Part shown: positions 17,568 to 26,377 of the stretch, piece by piece | How the letters are laid out: each line of letters begins with the position of its first letter | Position numbering within the stretch: position 1 is the first letter of the stretch | Source of the DNA: Desulfuromonadaceae bacterium | GTDB taxonomy: Bacteria; Desulfobacterota; Desulfuromonadia; Geobacterales; Pseudopelobacteraceae | NCBI GenBank assembly: GCA_028681335.1 | Contig: JAQUIT010000001.1 | Span: forward strand, 310,001-374,000 | Length of the DNA stretch: 64,000 nt | Direction of reading: 5' to 3' | Made by a program: the position numbers and the translations under genes | Notes under the pieces: generated by a model | The model's database searches: none | What the model was told of the DNA's origin: nothing | What the model saw: the letters and a program-made list of their open reading frames with translations, nothing else

Positions 17568-18554
17568 ATGACTGAGAGCCACCACCCCTTCCAGCGCCTT
17601 ACACCGACTTTTGTCATGGATGCCGTCGAAAGCCAGGGGTTTGTCTGTGACAGCCGCCTCTTTGCGCTTAACAGCTATGAAAACCGTGTGTATCAGGTAG
17701 GGATAGATGAATCGCAACCGCTGATTGCCAAGTTTTACCGCCCTCATCGCTGGAATGAAGCGCAGATTCTGGAGGAACATAATTTCTGTTTTGAACTTGT
17801 TGAGCATGAACTCCCTATTGTTGCCCCGCTTAAAAATTCTGCGGGAGCAAGTCTCTTGGAGTATGACGGGTTTCACTTTGCGCTGTATCCACGGCAGGGC
17901 GGGCACGCTCCTGAATTCGACAACCTTGACAACCTTAAAATACTGGGGCGCTTGCTGGGGCGGATTCATGGCTCCGGTGCGGTCAAGGCATTTGCACATC
18001 GTCCGACGCTTGATCGCCAAAGTTTCGGCACGGAGAGCGTGCGCCTTATTGAAGAGCGCTTTATCCCTGACGAGTACCGGGCCAGTTATGTCGCGGTGAC
18101 GGGGCAGTTGCTCGAAGCGATCGATACTATCCTGGCTGAGGTTGGACCGGTCCGGGTCATCCGTACCCATGGCGACTGCCATGCCGGCAATATCCTCTGG
18201 CGCGATAATGCCCCGCATTTTGTCGATTTTGATGATGCCCGTATGGCTCCAGCTGTCCAGGATCTCTGGATGATGTTCTCCGGGGATCGTCCCCGGCAGC
18301 TTGCCCAGCTGGATTCGCTGCTTGAGGGGTACCGGGAGTTCAATGATTTTGACCCCCGGGAGTTGCGCCTGATCGAGCCGTTACGCACGTTGCGCATGCT
18401 GCATTACAGCGCCTGGCTGGCGCGACGCTGGGGTGATCCGCTCTTTCCGCACACTTTTTTCTGGTTTAACACCACCCGCTATTGGGGCGAGCACATCCTT
18501 GAATTGCGCGAACAGTTGGCGGCGTTAAGTGAACCAGCTCTTGAGGTGCAGTGA
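17568..18554 (+). CDS. srkA: Stress response kinase SrkA (YihE/RdoA)
   Basis: A 328-residue Ser/Thr protein kinase of the APH-like fold; E. coli SrkA protects cells under stress and counters programmed death. Seen: the N-lobe LNSYENRVYQVG and AKFYRP (lysine ~55-60), the catalytic loop THGDCHAGNILW (~198-209) and the metal-binding VDFDDARMAPAVQDLW. The ATG at 17568 follows ACGAGGAC with good spacing and gives exactly the E. coli length; an upstream ATG at 17544 has no ribosome site. It is a single gene closed by a bidirectional terminator shared with mscL. Confidence 0.92.
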   Translation: MTESHHPFQRLTPTFVMDAVESQGFVCDSRLFALNSYENRVYQVGIDESQPLIAKFYRPHRWNEAQILEEHNFCFELVEHELPIVAPLKNSAGASLLEYDGFHFALYPRQGGHAPEFDNLDNLKILGRLLGRIHGSGAVKAFAHRPTLDRQSFGTESVRLIEERFIPDEYRASYVAVTGQLLEAIDTILAEVGPVRVIRTHGDCHAGNILWRDNAPHFVDFDDARMAPAVQDLWMMFSGDRPRQLAQLDSLLEGYREFNDFDPRELRLIEPLRTLRMLHYSAWLARRWGDPLFPHTFFWFNTTRYWGEHILELREQLAALSEPALEVQ

Positions 18555-18586
18555 TGTGCGGCGGGCCGCAGTTCAGGTTATAACGT

Positions 18587-18624
18587 AGAAAAGCGGGAGA
18601 GCCCTTAAGTTCTCCCGCTTTTCT
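18587..18624. terminator. Bidirectional terminator between srkA and mscL
   Basis: Perfect 14-bp arms (AGAAAAGCGGGAGA, 18587-18600, and its complement, 18611-18624) with a 10-nt loop. A/T ends on both sides serve both converging genes. Confidence 0.85.
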
Positions 18625-18663
18625 GTCGTCTTGAAAGATCGTTGCGCGATAATTTTATAATCG

Positions 18664-19068
18664 CTACTTTTTGTCTTTAAGCAAATCCCTGATTTCTGCC
18701 AGTAATAGCTCTTGATTCGGTGGGGCTACCGGGGGGGCTGCTATCGCCTCTTCCCTTCTCTTGAGGGTATTCATCGTCTTTACAGCCATAAATATGGCGG
18801 CGGCAATGATTATGAAATCGATGATAGTCTGTAAGAACTTGCCATAGCTGATGACCACGGCCGGTTTCTTGTCAACCGCCTCCTGGACGATAATCGACAG
18901 GTTTGTAAAATCGACTCCTCCCAATAAGACGCCGATTGGCGGCATGATGACATCGCCGACAAGTGACGTTATTATCTTACCAAAAGCAGCGCCGATGATG
19001 ATACCTACCGCCATGTCAACCACGTTGCCCTTTACGGCAAAATCCTTGAACTCCTTCAGCACACCCAT
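18664..19068 (-). CDS. mscL: Large-conductance mechanosensitive channel MscL
   Basis: A 134-residue inner-membrane pentameric channel that opens under membrane tension to release solutes on osmotic downshock. The N-terminal amphipathic helix and TM1 carry the signature [20 protein letters not shown] (pore-lining glycines, ~7-26). A periplasmic loop (~45-70) leads to TM2 (~75-98) and a cytoplasmic helix bundle ending [19 protein letters not shown] lies just before the ATG. The length is typical of the family. Confidence 0.97.
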   Translation of the reverse strand: MGVLKEFKDFAVKGNVVDMAVGIIIGAAFGKIITSLVGDVIMPPIGVLLGGVDFTNLSIIVQEAVDKKPAVVISYGKFLQTIIDFIIIAAAIFMAVKTMNTLKRREEAIAAPPVAPPNQELLLAEIRDLLKDKK

Positions 19069-19200
19069 GACGACTTCCTCCTGAAGATGGTTTATACCGC
19101 TCGTGTGAACAATATAAATTAATGGTTGTAATCGTACCAGTAATCATTGCTAAAGCAACATTGTTTACGCAGAAGAGTCAGGATGTGGTTGATTGACGTA

Positions 19201-19226
19201 TTGACTAATGCCGGTATTAGTGTCAA
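19201..19226. promoter_or_regulatory. Imperfect dyad upstream of the parvulin gene
   Basis: TTGACTAAT...ATTAGTGTCAA, arms interrupted by GT, with a second TTGAC just upstream (19193). It lies in the mscL-ppiC divergent region and could be an operator or overlap a -35 box. I see no stronger signal in the rest of 19069-19288. Confidence 0.25.
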
Positions 19227-19288
19227 AAAGAGGTTTAGTTATCATAGCAGGGAGCGCCCTTGCAGACCACACAATGAAGGAGTTTAGA

Positions 19289-19570
19289 ATGGCCAAAGCA
19301 TCCGCCCGTCACATCCTGGTGGCAACCAAAGAAGCGTGTGAAGCACTGAAGGTAAAAATCGAAGCAGGGGAGGATTTTGCTGCCTGTGCCCGTGAAAATT
19401 CCCAGTGTCCTTCCGGTCGAGATGGCGGGAATCTCGGCGAGTTCAGTCCGGGGCAGATGGTAAAAGAGTTTGATACCGTTGTGTTCTCCGGTGAGGTCGG
19501 GAAAGTTCTCGGACCGGTACAGACCCAATTCGGTTATCATCTTATCGAAGTCACCAAGCGCACAGCGTAA
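19289..19570 (+). CDS. Parvulin-type peptidyl-prolyl cis-trans isomerase (PpiC-like)
   Basis: A 93-residue single-domain rotamase, close in size to E. coli PpiC, with no signal peptide, so cytoplasmic. It shows SARHILVATKEA, GEDFAACARENSQCPSGRDG, GNLGEF, MVKEFD and the C-terminal FGYHLIEVTKR typical of parvulins. An upstream ATG at 19208 opens the frame earlier, but the ATG at 19289 follows GAAGGA with proper spacing and starts at the domain. It lies 18 bp before folD, likely in one transcript. Confidence 0.92.
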   Translation: MAKASARHILVATKEACEALKVKIEAGEDFAACARENSQCPSGRDGGNLGEFSPGQMVKEFDTVVFSGEVGKVLGPVQTQFGYHLIEVTKRTA

Positions 19571-19588
19571 AACAGAGGGATGTGTACG

Positions 19589-20461
19589 ATGAAGTTACTT
19601 GATGGAAAGATATGTGCCGCAAGTCTGGTGTCGGAGATTTCTAAAAAGGTAACCGGTTATGTCGCTTCGGGCTTACGCAAGCCGCATATGACCGTGATCC
19701 TCGTCGGAGAGCATGCGCCCAGCGAGTCGTATGTTAAATCAAAGATCAAATCTTGCGAAAGCGCCGGCTTTGAAAGTGATCTACTCCGCTTTTCAGAGAA
19801 TGTCATGGAGGCGGAACTGCTGGCAAGGATCGCCGAAATCAATGCCGATCCGGCAACTGACGGCGTGATCGTCCAGCTGCCGCTGCCGAAGCATATCAAC
19901 CAGCAACACATCATCAACGCAATCGATCCTGAAAAAGATATTGACGGTTTTCATCCCACCAATTTTGGCCGCATGACCCTGGGACAGAAAGCTTTCAGGC
20001 CGGCAACCGCGTACGGAATCTGCAAGCTGTTGCAATTTTACGAAATACCGGTTAAAGCGAAGCACTGTGTTGTTATCGGCCGCTCCAACATCGTTGGTAA
20101 GCCGATTTCAATCATGCTGTCCAACGATTTCGAAATAGGCAATGCAACGGTTACACTCGCCCATATAGAAACTCCGCGCGAACTCTTATTGGATGAAACG
20201 CGGCGGGCGGATATTATTGTTGTTGCGGTCGGTATTCCCGGCTTTATTACCGAGGATATGGTCAAGGAGGGGGCTGTTGTTATTGATGTTGGTATCAACC
20301 GTCTCGAAAACGGCAAGCTGGTAGGGGATGTGGATTTTGAAAATGTCAGCAAAAAATGTTCGTGGATAACTCCGGTGCCTGGTGGTGTCGGGCGGATGAC
20401 TGTGGCCGCTCTGATGATAAACACACTAATGGCTTATCAGAATAACTTCGATCTTATCTGA
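19589..20461 (+). CDS. folD: Bifunctional methylene-THF dehydrogenase/cyclohydrolase FolD
   Basis: A 290-residue cytoplasmic enzyme that converts 5,10-methylene-THF to 10-formyl-THF with NADP+. Visible are the catalytic [11 protein letters not shown] lysine motif (~52-62), [14 protein letters not shown] (~97), [12 protein letters not shown], the nucleotide-binding [13 protein letters not shown] (~163) and the closing [13 protein letters not shown] [13 protein letters not shown]. The second ATG was preferred because AGAGGG abuts the first ATG at 19580 and is well spaced for 19589. A strong terminator follows. Confidence 0.96.
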   Translation: MKLLDGKICAASLVSEISKKVTGYVASGLRKPHMTVILVGEHAPSESYVKSKIKSCESAGFESDLLRFSENVMEAELLARIAEINADPATDGVIVQLPLPKHINQQHIINAIDPEKDIDGFHPTNFGRMTLGQKAFRPATAYGICKLLQFYEIPVKAKHCVVIGRSNIVGKPISIMLSNDFEIGNATVTLAHIETPRELLLDETRRADIIVVAVGIPGFITEDMVKEGAVVIDVGINRLENGKLVGDVDFENVSKKCSWITPVPGGVGRMTVAALMINTLMAYQNNFDLI

Positions 20462-20484
20462 CCACCCTTGGTGGTGCTGCGTAA

Positions 20485-20516
20485 CAAAAAAAACGGCCAT
20501 TTAGCCGTTTTTTTTG
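20485..20516. terminator. Terminator after folD
   Basis: A 13-bp perfect stem, CAAAAAAAACGGC (20485-20497) with its complement (20504-20516), a 6-nt loop and runs of A and T at the two sides. It suits folD and possibly the converging TRIC-like gene. Confidence 0.85.
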
Positions 20517-20548
20517 TTTGTTAGTCATGCGCCCTGCTTTTTAACGTG

Positions 20549-21163
20549 CTAGTGCGGGTGTTTTGTGATTGCGCGCGGCAATGACCATCCTTTTTGAATA
20601 GCCAGCACTCTCACCGTAATGACGACCAGGGCAGCTATAATCAGCGACAAATTAGCAGATAGAGATGTCAGGTGCAGCAGATATAGTAGCGTTCCCCCAG
20701 CAATACAGGCGGAAGCATAGACTTCCCGCTGCAACACAAGCGGAACCCGGTTGGATAAAACATCTCTGATCATCCCTCCTGCTGTAGCGGTCATTACTCC
20801 CATCATTACAGAACCAAAAAAACCGATGTGATATTCGAGTGCTTTGCCGGTGCCGATAACGACAAACGTGCCAAGGCCAACTGCGTCAAAAAACTGGAGC
20901 GGGTGCTGCAGAAATTCCATCTTGTGGTGAAAGATGAAGACCAGAAGTGAAACGAGCAGGGAGAGGTAGAGGTAGGTTTCGTCTTTAAGGATGAAGGGGG
21001 GAGCCCCGAGCAGTAAATCCCGCACAGTTCCCCCCCCATTTGCAGTTACAAGACCCAACAGCACTACTCCAAACAGATCCATATCGCGACGTATGCCGGC
21101 CCAGGCACCGGATGCGGCAAAGGCGGCTGTCCCGAGAAGATCCAGTGCATAGAGGATGTTCAT
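20549..21163 (-). CDS. TRIC-type trimeric intracellular cation channel family protein (YicG/UPF0126)
   Basis: A 204-residue inner-membrane protein with about seven hydrophobic segments. It has the duplicated family pattern: GTAAFAASGAWAG and TANGGGTVRDLLLG in the first half, then DAVGLGTFVVIGTGKA and TATAGGMIRDVLSNRVPLVL in the second. The paired GGG.xRD motifs are diagnostic of bacterial TRIC/UPF0126 proteins, which are cation channels; the physiological role is unclear. It starts 5 bp after the SlyD-like gene and is probably co-transcribed with it. Confidence 0.88.
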   Translation of the reverse strand: MNILYALDLLGTAAFAASGAWAGIRRDMDLFGVVLLGLVTANGGGTVRDLLLGAPPFILKDETYLYLSLLVSLLVFIFHHKMEFLQHPLQFFDAVGLGTFVVIGTGKALEYHIGFFGSVMMGVMTATAGGMIRDVLSNRVPLVLQREVYASACIAGGTLLYLLHLTSLSANLSLIIAALVVITVRVLAIQKGWSLPRAITKHPH

Positions 21164-21168
21164 TGGTG

Positions 21169-21687
21169 CTACTGAATGCTTATCAGTTCGATCTCAAACG
21201 TAACGTCTTCCCCGGCGAGCGGGTGATTGGCATCAAAAGTTACCTGGTCTTCCGTTGTTTCAAGAACGACAACGTCCAGATCCTCATCATCTTCGTTGGA
21301 GAGGCTCAGCTCGTCGCCAACTTCAGGGATAAGATCTTCCGGAAGATCGCTGCGTGGTACAGTGAAGATCTTTTCTTTGTCGTACTCGCCGAAAGCGTCG
21401 GCAGCAGCGATCTGAACAGTCTTCTTTTCGCCGGGAGTCATGCCGATAATTGCAGCATCAATCTGTGGGAAAAGGATCTCTTCACCAAGAACAAATGTCA
21501 TCGGACCGCTTTCGTGTCCGCCGCAGCCGCATTCATCGTCGTCACAGCCGTCCTCGCAGCAATCGTCATCGCAGCATCCGTCGTCGCCGCATTCAATGTC
21601 TTCGAGAGTTGAGTCGAATATCGTTCCATCTTCCAGTTTTCCGGTAAAGTTGATTGTTACGGTGTTGCCTTTTTCTGCTTGTGCCAT
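21169..21687 (-). CDS. FKBP/SlyD-like peptidyl-prolyl isomerase with Cys/Asp-rich insertion
   Basis: A 172-residue FKBP-type isomerase of the SlyD class, predicted cytoplasmic. The FKBP half-domain opens with VTINFTGKLEDGTIFDST (~10-27) and resumes with MTFVLGEEILFPQIDAAIIG (~63). An insert-in-flap domain (~90-140) follows, and the chain ends in FEIELISIQ. Between FDST and MTFVLG sits a ~30-residue acidic insertion holding eight cysteines (33, 38, 39, 43, 44, 48, 53, 55) and a histidine (58). The His/Cys-rich C-terminal tail of classical SlyD is absent, so metal binding, if any, has moved to an internal loop. ATG 21687 follows GAGAGG and is preferred to an ATG five codons upstream. The metal and the function are not known. 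Confidence 0.88.
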   Translation of the reverse strand: MAQAEKGNTVTINFTGKLEDGTIFDSTLEDIECGDDGCCDDDCCEDGCDDDECGCGGHESGPMTFVLGEEILFPQIDAAIIGMTPGEKKTVQIAAADAFGEYDKEKIFTVPRSDLPEDLIPEVGDELSLSNEDDEDLDVVVLETTEDQVTFDANHPLAGEDVTFEIELISIQ

Positions 21688-21789
21688 TGTTTTGCCTCTC
21701 ATTGCTTGTATAGTGATATTGATGCAACTGTCTAGGGTACTGGAGAGAGTGTGGTTAGTCCAGAAAATAATAGTGTTGGCAAAAATAAA

Positions 21790-21815
21790 AGGGGCGGACC
21801 ATCCGGTCCGCCCCT
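21790..21815 (-). terminator. Terminator of the dcw cluster after ftsZ
   Basis: GGGGCGGACC-ATCC-GGTCCGCCCC, an 11-bp stem counting the flanking A-T pair. On the minus strand it is followed by TTTTATTTTT, 17 bp past the ftsZ stop. Confidence 0.9.
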
Positions 21816-21831
21816 CTGTTCAGTGTGGTCT

Positions 21832-23004
21832 TTAGTCTACCGATTTACGTAAAAAGGTTGGGATGTCATACTGGTCCTCATCCTCTTCGATAAAAGAGAC
21901 GGCTGGCCGTATTCTCGTGACGTTTTCAGCTTTCTCGCGATCGCGTTGAAATGTCGGGCGGTCGAGAGATACCGGAGTGGCGGCGACATGTTTGTCTGCC
22001 AATGAAAGGCTGCTTCTGCGTGAATCCCGACCCTTCTCGGCATCAAAACGATCACCAAAGCCGGTGGCAATCACGGTTACCTTGATGTTCTCGCCCATTT
22101 CGTCATCACGAACAACACCGATTTTGATGTTGGCGTCTTCGTGGACTTTCTCGTGAACGATGCGGTTGACTGAATTGTAATCGTCCATGGTCATGGAGGT
22201 GGAACCGGTGATGTTGACCAGGACGCCTTTGGCTCCTGAGATGTCATTGTCTTCGAGAAGCGGGCTGGAGATGGCATTATTGACGGCGTCTGCAGCACGG
22301 TTTTCGCCGCTACCCATACCAATTCCCATCATCGCCATGCCGCGTACACTCATGACGGTTTTAACATCAGCAAAGTCCAGGTTCATCAGGCCCGTAGAGG
22401 TGATCAGTTCGGAAATTCCCTGAACCGCCTGGCGAAGCACGTCATCTGAAGGTTTAAATGCATCGAACAGAGACATGTTTTTGCTGGCAAGGCTGATGAG
22501 GCGATCATTGGGGATAATGATCAGTGAGTCGACATGTTTCTTCAGCTCTGCAATGCCCTGGTCGGCGAGGAAAGTACGGGCCTTACCTTCATAGGTAAAC
22601 GGTTTGGTCACGACTCCGACGGTCAGGACGCCGGTTTCACGCGCGGCTTCAGCGATAACCGGTGCTGCCCCGGTACCGGTGCCGCCGCCCATGCCGGCAG
22701 CGATGAAAACCAGATCAGCACCTCTGATGGCTTCTGTAAGTTGTTCCTTGTTTTCAAGAGCCGCAGCCGTGCCAACCTCAGGCTTTGAACCGGCACCGAG
22801 TCCTTTTGTCAGCTCACGGCCCATCTGGAGTTTGACTGGGGCCTTCGAGGTGCGGAGTGCCTGGGCATCGGTGTTGGCAACGATGAAGTCTACTTTATGT
22901 ATGGAACTGGAGATCATGGTGTTGACGGCGTTTCCGCCTCCGCCACCGACTCCAATTACTTTAATTACAGCGCTCTGCTCTATGGTTTCATCAAATTCAA
23001 ACAT
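21832..23004 (-). CDS. ftsZ: Cell division protein FtsZ
   Basis: A 390-residue tubulin-like GTPase that assembles the Z-ring. It shows IKVIGVGGGGGNAVNTMI (~16-33), the tubulin signature GGGTGTGAAPVIA (~106-118), TKPFTYEG, and the T7 loop NLDFADVKTVM (~205). A variable linker (~320-375) leads to the conserved C-terminal peptide DIPTFLRKS that binds FtsA. AGGAGG precedes the ATG. A 245-bp AT-rich gap separates it from ftsA and may hold an extra promoter, as ftsZ often has its own. It is the last gene of the cluster, with a terminator behind it. Confidence 0.98.
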   Translation of the reverse strand: MFEFDETIEQSAVIKVIGVGGGGGNAVNTMISSSIHKVDFIVANTDAQALRTSKAPVKLQMGRELTKGLGAGSKPEVGTAAALENKEQLTEAIRGADLVFIAAGMGGGTGTGAAPVIAEAARETGVLTVGVVTKPFTYEGKARTFLADQGIAELKKHVDSLIIIPNDRLISLASKNMSLFDAFKPSDDVLRQAVQGISELITSTGLMNLDFADVKTVMSVRGMAMMGIGMGSGENRAADAVNNAISSPLLEDNDISGAKGVLVNITGSTSMTMDDYNSVNRIVHEKVHEDANIKIGVVRDDEMGENIKVTVIATGFGDRFDAEKGRDSRRSSLSLADKHVAATPVSLDRPTFQRDREKAENVTRIRPAVSFIEEDEDQYDIPTFLRKSVD

Positions 23005-23249
23005 GCGGTTCCTCCTATATGTTTATGGCTTAATTTCAATAATCAATGACGAAATGTAACCTCAATTTGGCCAAGAATCAAAAGAAAAAATAATATAATT
23101 TTATGTAAAAAAAGGTGTCTTTAAAAAACAGCGTGTTAGGGGTCTTTGTGTTGTGGCTGTGGGCGGTTGTCGCTGTGTTTGTGAAGAGTCGGCCGCTTGT
23201 CCACGGTGAACTAAACGGCCGTAAATTACATAATGTTATAAAGCGCGAA

Positions 23250-24488
23250 CTAGAAAAATTCGCCGAACCAGCTCTTCATTCGGCCAAAAACTGATCCGAA
23301 CAGGTTTGCTTCAGGTTTGCCGGTAGGGAACTCGCGGGAGCCTGAGTTGCGGCTGCCGTAAACAACAAGGCCGACACCGGTGGCATATACCGGAGATTTT
23401 ACGACATCGGTCAGCCCGCCTATCTTCTGTGGTAGCCCCCGGCGTACCGGAAGGTTGAATATCTGTTCGGCAAGTTCAGGTATCCCCTCAAGGATGCTGG
23501 AACCGCCGGTAATGACAACGCCTGATGCAATCGAGTCTTCCAGGCCGGATTTAATGATCTCCCGGTTCACCAGTGAGAAGATCTCTTCCATACGTGGCCC
23601 AAGTATTTCACAGAGCACGTTGCGCGAAAGTTCCCGTGGTTTGCGGCCACCGACGCTTGGCACCTCGATCTTGTCTTCTTTGCCAACCAGGGATGCAAGG
23701 CAACAACCGTACTTCTGCTTGATCTTCTCCGCTTCAGCGAACGGGGTGCGCAGGCCGACGGCAATGTCATTCGTAAGCTGATTGCCGCCAAGGGAGATAA
23801 CTGATGTGTATTTAATCGCGCCGTCGGCAAAGATTGCAATGTCGGTTGTACCGCCACCGATATCCACCATGCAGACGCCAAGCTCTTTTTCATCTTCGGA
23901 CAGGACTGCGTGTGATGACGCCAACTGCTCCAGCACGATATCGGCAACATCCAGTCCTGCCCGGTTGCACGACTTTACGATGTTCTGGGCACTGGCAACG
24001 GCGCCGGTTACAATATGCACCTTGCCTTCCAGTCTGACGCCGCTCATGCCGAGCGGTTCGCGGATGCCGTCCTGCTCGTCGATGATGAACTCCTGCGGCA
24101 GGATGTGCAGCACTTCACGATCCATCGGTATATTGATTGCTTTAGCGGCGTCAATGACCCGGCGCACATCCTCCTGGGATACCTCGCGGTTCTTGATCGC
24201 GATAACGCCGTTGGAGTTCAGTCCTTTGATGTGCCCGCCGGCGATGCCGGCATAGACCGACTTTATCTCGCAGCCGGCCATCAGTTCAGCCTCCTCGATG
24301 GCCTTGCGAATTGCGCCTACAGTGCTTTCAATGTTGATGACAACACCCTTGCGCAGGCCGCTGGAAGGACTGGTTCCGATGCCGACGATATCGATACCCT
24401 CTTCCGTGACATTGCCAACAATGGCGCAAATCTTGGTGGTACCGATGTCGAGGCCGACGATCAGATTATCTCTTTTTGTAGCTGACAT
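23250..24488 (-). CDS. ftsA: Cell division protein FtsA
   Basis: A 412-residue actin-like ATPase that tethers FtsZ to the membrane. Actin-fold motifs are seen: VGLDIGTTKICAIVG (phosphate 1), the SHS2 1C domain (~85-165), VDIGGGTTDIAIF (phosphate 2, ~205) and VVITGGSSILEGI (adenosine motif). The C-terminal amphipathic helix that inserts in the membrane is visible in FGRMKSWFGEFF. GGGGGAGTG precedes the ATG. It is 37 bp downstream of ftsQ. Confidence 0.97.
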   Translation of the reverse strand: MSATKRDNLIVGLDIGTTKICAIVGNVTEEGIDIVGIGTSPSSGLRKGVVINIESTVGAIRKAIEEAELMAGCEIKSVYAGIAGGHIKGLNSNGVIAIKNREVSQEDVRRVIDAAKAINIPMDREVLHILPQEFIIDEQDGIREPLGMSGVRLEGKVHIVTGAVASAQNIVKSCNRAGLDVADIVLEQLASSHAVLSEDEKELGVCMVDIGGGTTDIAIFADGAIKYTSVISLGGNQLTNDIAVGLRTPFAEAEKIKQKYGCCLASLVGKEDKIEVPSVGGRKPRELSRNVLCEILGPRMEEIFSLVNREIIKSGLEDSIASGVVITGGSSILEGIPELAEQIFNLPVRRGLPQKIGGLTDVVKSPVYATGVGLVVYGSRNSGSREFPTGKPEANLFGSVFGRMKSWFGEFF

Positions 24489-24525
24489 ACCACTCCCCCC
24501 TGCTGGATAAATATAAAAGTAAGAA

Positions 24526-25350
24526 CTAGCTTTTTTTAACGATTATCTTGTCGTTGTAATCCAGGTCAATATAATGAATTACCGGCAGCTGTACCATCAG
24601 GCTGCGGTAGATGCGGGCGAACCGCTCGACCTTTGCGGTAAAATCTCCTGATCCGACCTTGACCGGAAGTGACCCGGAAGCGGTAAATAGCGTAAAACCG
24701 TAACCCTCATCGTAATGAATCTCTGATACATCTGCAAGGATAAACGAGCCTTTATCACGCAATATCTTGAGGAGTTCACACGTGGCCAGAAGTGCCTCTT
24801 TGCTTCCCTTCGGATCTCTGCCCAGTTCTTCCTCGCTGAAACCGGTGATGACCGGATAATCAAGGCGGTCTCCCTGGTTAAGAACCTTGAATACTTCCCC
24901 CTGTTGGTCAAGGTAGTAAATGAACCCCATATTGACGATCGCTATCGGTTCACGTTCGGTGACGACTATTGAAATGGCATCGGGAAAATAACGGTTAATT
25001 CGTACCGCTTCAACCCATGGGTTCTGAAGTATATGTTCACCCATGCTTTTCAGGTTCAGGCTGAGCAGGTCCTTGCCAGGCTCCAGTCCAGCCAATCCGA
25101 GAATCTCATCACGGGTCAAATGTTTTGCATTCGACACTTCAATTGATTTTAGAGAAAACAGTGTCACTGCCGTGATGGCCCGATAACAGCCGTACGGGAT
25201 GCCGCAGGCCAGTGCAAGCAGAGTCACACCGGTGGCAAGTTTCTTGATCAGGCGCAGATGTTTCTTGAGGTCAAGCGGTTTGCGCTGGATCTTTATTTTA
25301 TTGGGCGCCACTTTTCTGCGCTGGTATGATGAATTCGCGAAATCCCGCAC
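24526..25350 (-). CDS. ftsQ: Cell division protein FtsQ
   Basis: A 274-residue bitopic divisome protein that bridges cytoplasmic and periplasmic components with FtsL and FtsB. A basic cytoplasmic tail (1-35) precedes a transmembrane segment (~36-56, ATGVTLLALACGIPYG). A periplasmic POTRA domain (~68-140: SLKSIEVSNAKHLTRDEIL, NPWVEAVRINRYFPDAI) is followed by the FtsQ beta domain (~150-260). Translation starts at a GTG three bases after the ddl stop, which suggests coupling. Confidence 0.93.
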   Translation of the reverse strand: MRDFANSSYQRRKVAPNKIKIQRKPLDLKKHLRLIKKLATGVTLLALACGIPYGCYRAITAVTLFSLKSIEVSNAKHLTRDEILGLAGLEPGKDLLSLNLKSMGEHILQNPWVEAVRINRYFPDAISIVVTEREPIAIVNMGFIYYLDQQGEVFKVLNQGDRLDYPVITGFSEEELGRDPKGSKEALLATCELLKILRDKGSFILADVSEIHYDEGYGFTLFTASGSLPVKVGSGDFTAKVERFARIYRSLMVQLPVIHYIDLDYNDKIIVKKS

Positions 25351-25353
25351 GTG

Positions 25354-26280
25354 TCAGTGTACCTTTATTGAGAGTGCTGCTGATTCAATAATACGTGAAA
25401 CAAGGTCCTCAAACGAGAGTCCCCCGCCTTTTGCAGCGATTTCAGGCAGAAGCGATAATGCCGTCATTCCCGGCAGTGTATTGACCTCCAGTACATAACA
25501 GTCACCGGTGGTCGTCACCAGAAGATCCACTCTGCTGTAACCTTTGCAGCCGAGGGCGCGATGAGCCGCAAGGCCGACCTGCTGTGCTTTCTCATAGAGA
25601 CTTTTTTCCAGCCGAGCGGGGAAAATGTGTTCAGCCATGCCGTCGGTATACTTTGCCTCGAAGTCGTAAAACTCGTTCTTGGGAACGATTTCAATAGCGC
25701 CGACAGGACGGTCCTCAATGATACCTACCTGCACCTCCTGCCCCTTGATGAACTGTTCCACCAGAATCTCTTCATCATGGCAAAAAGCCAGTTCAAGCGC
25801 CTTTTCCAGTTGAGTTTCCTCTTTAACTATCGATACGCCGACAGAGGAACCTTCCTGTACCGGCTTGACGACAATCGGTAACGTGAAGGGCAGGTCCGCC
25901 AGTATGACCGGTTCACCGCGCCGGTAACAACGGAACGGGGCAGTCAGTATGCCGCTGGCGGCAAATGCCTGTTTACTGTAAAGCTTGTGCATGGCCAGTG
26001 CGCTGGCGAGTACGCCTGAACCGGTGTAGGGTATCTGCAGCAGTTCCAGCAGGCCCTGCACACAGCCATCCTCACCGTAGCGGCCGTGCAGGGCGATGAA
26101 GGCGGCTTCGATACCTTCACGCTTCAGGACGTCTGCCAGATCGCGTCCGACATCTATTGTCACCGCATTGTAACCCTGCGCAACAAGCGCCCGGTGAACG
26201 GCAGCACCACTTTTCAGCGATACCTCGCGCTCGGCTGAAAGGCCACCAAACAGGACCCCGATTTTCTTTGATTTCATCAT
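25354..26280 (-). CDS. ddl: D-alanine--D-alanine ligase
   Basis: A 308-residue ATP-grasp ligase making D-Ala-D-Ala for the peptidoglycan stem peptide. N-terminal [18 protein letters not shown] (~8-25), then [24 protein letters not shown]-like [24 protein letters not shown] (~140), and the Mg/ATP sites near RVDLLVT and [10 protein letters not shown] (~270). Two consecutive ATGs are possible starts after GAGAGG. It is followed directly by ftsQ. Confidence 0.97.
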   Translation of the reverse strand: MMKSKKIGVLFGGLSAEREVSLKSGAAVHRALVAQGYNAVTIDVGRDLADVLKREGIEAAFIALHGRYGEDGCVQGLLELLQIPYTGSGVLASALAMHKLYSKQAFAASGILTAPFRCYRRGEPVILADLPFTLPIVVKPVQEGSSVGVSIVKEETQLEKALELAFCHDEEILVEQFIKGQEVQVGIIEDRPVGAIEIVPKNEFYDFEAKYTDGMAEHIFPARLEKSLYEKAQQVGLAAHRALGCKGYSRVDLLVTTTGDCYVLEVNTLPGMTALSLLPEIAAKGGGLSFEDLVSRIIESAALSIKVH

Positions 26281-26377
26281 GACGGAAACCTCTCTCGTCT
26301 TATAAACAGCGTTCGTGCCTTTAATCCTGACGCCGGCTTACCGTTTCAGATTACAAGGCGCGTGCTAACTAAAAACA

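Noticed and set aside
23005-23249. Missing gene or RNA between ftsA and ftsZ
   Set aside because: The gap is AT-rich with a loose GGCCG/CGGCC dyad and no coding frame or terminator; at most it holds a promoter I could not define.
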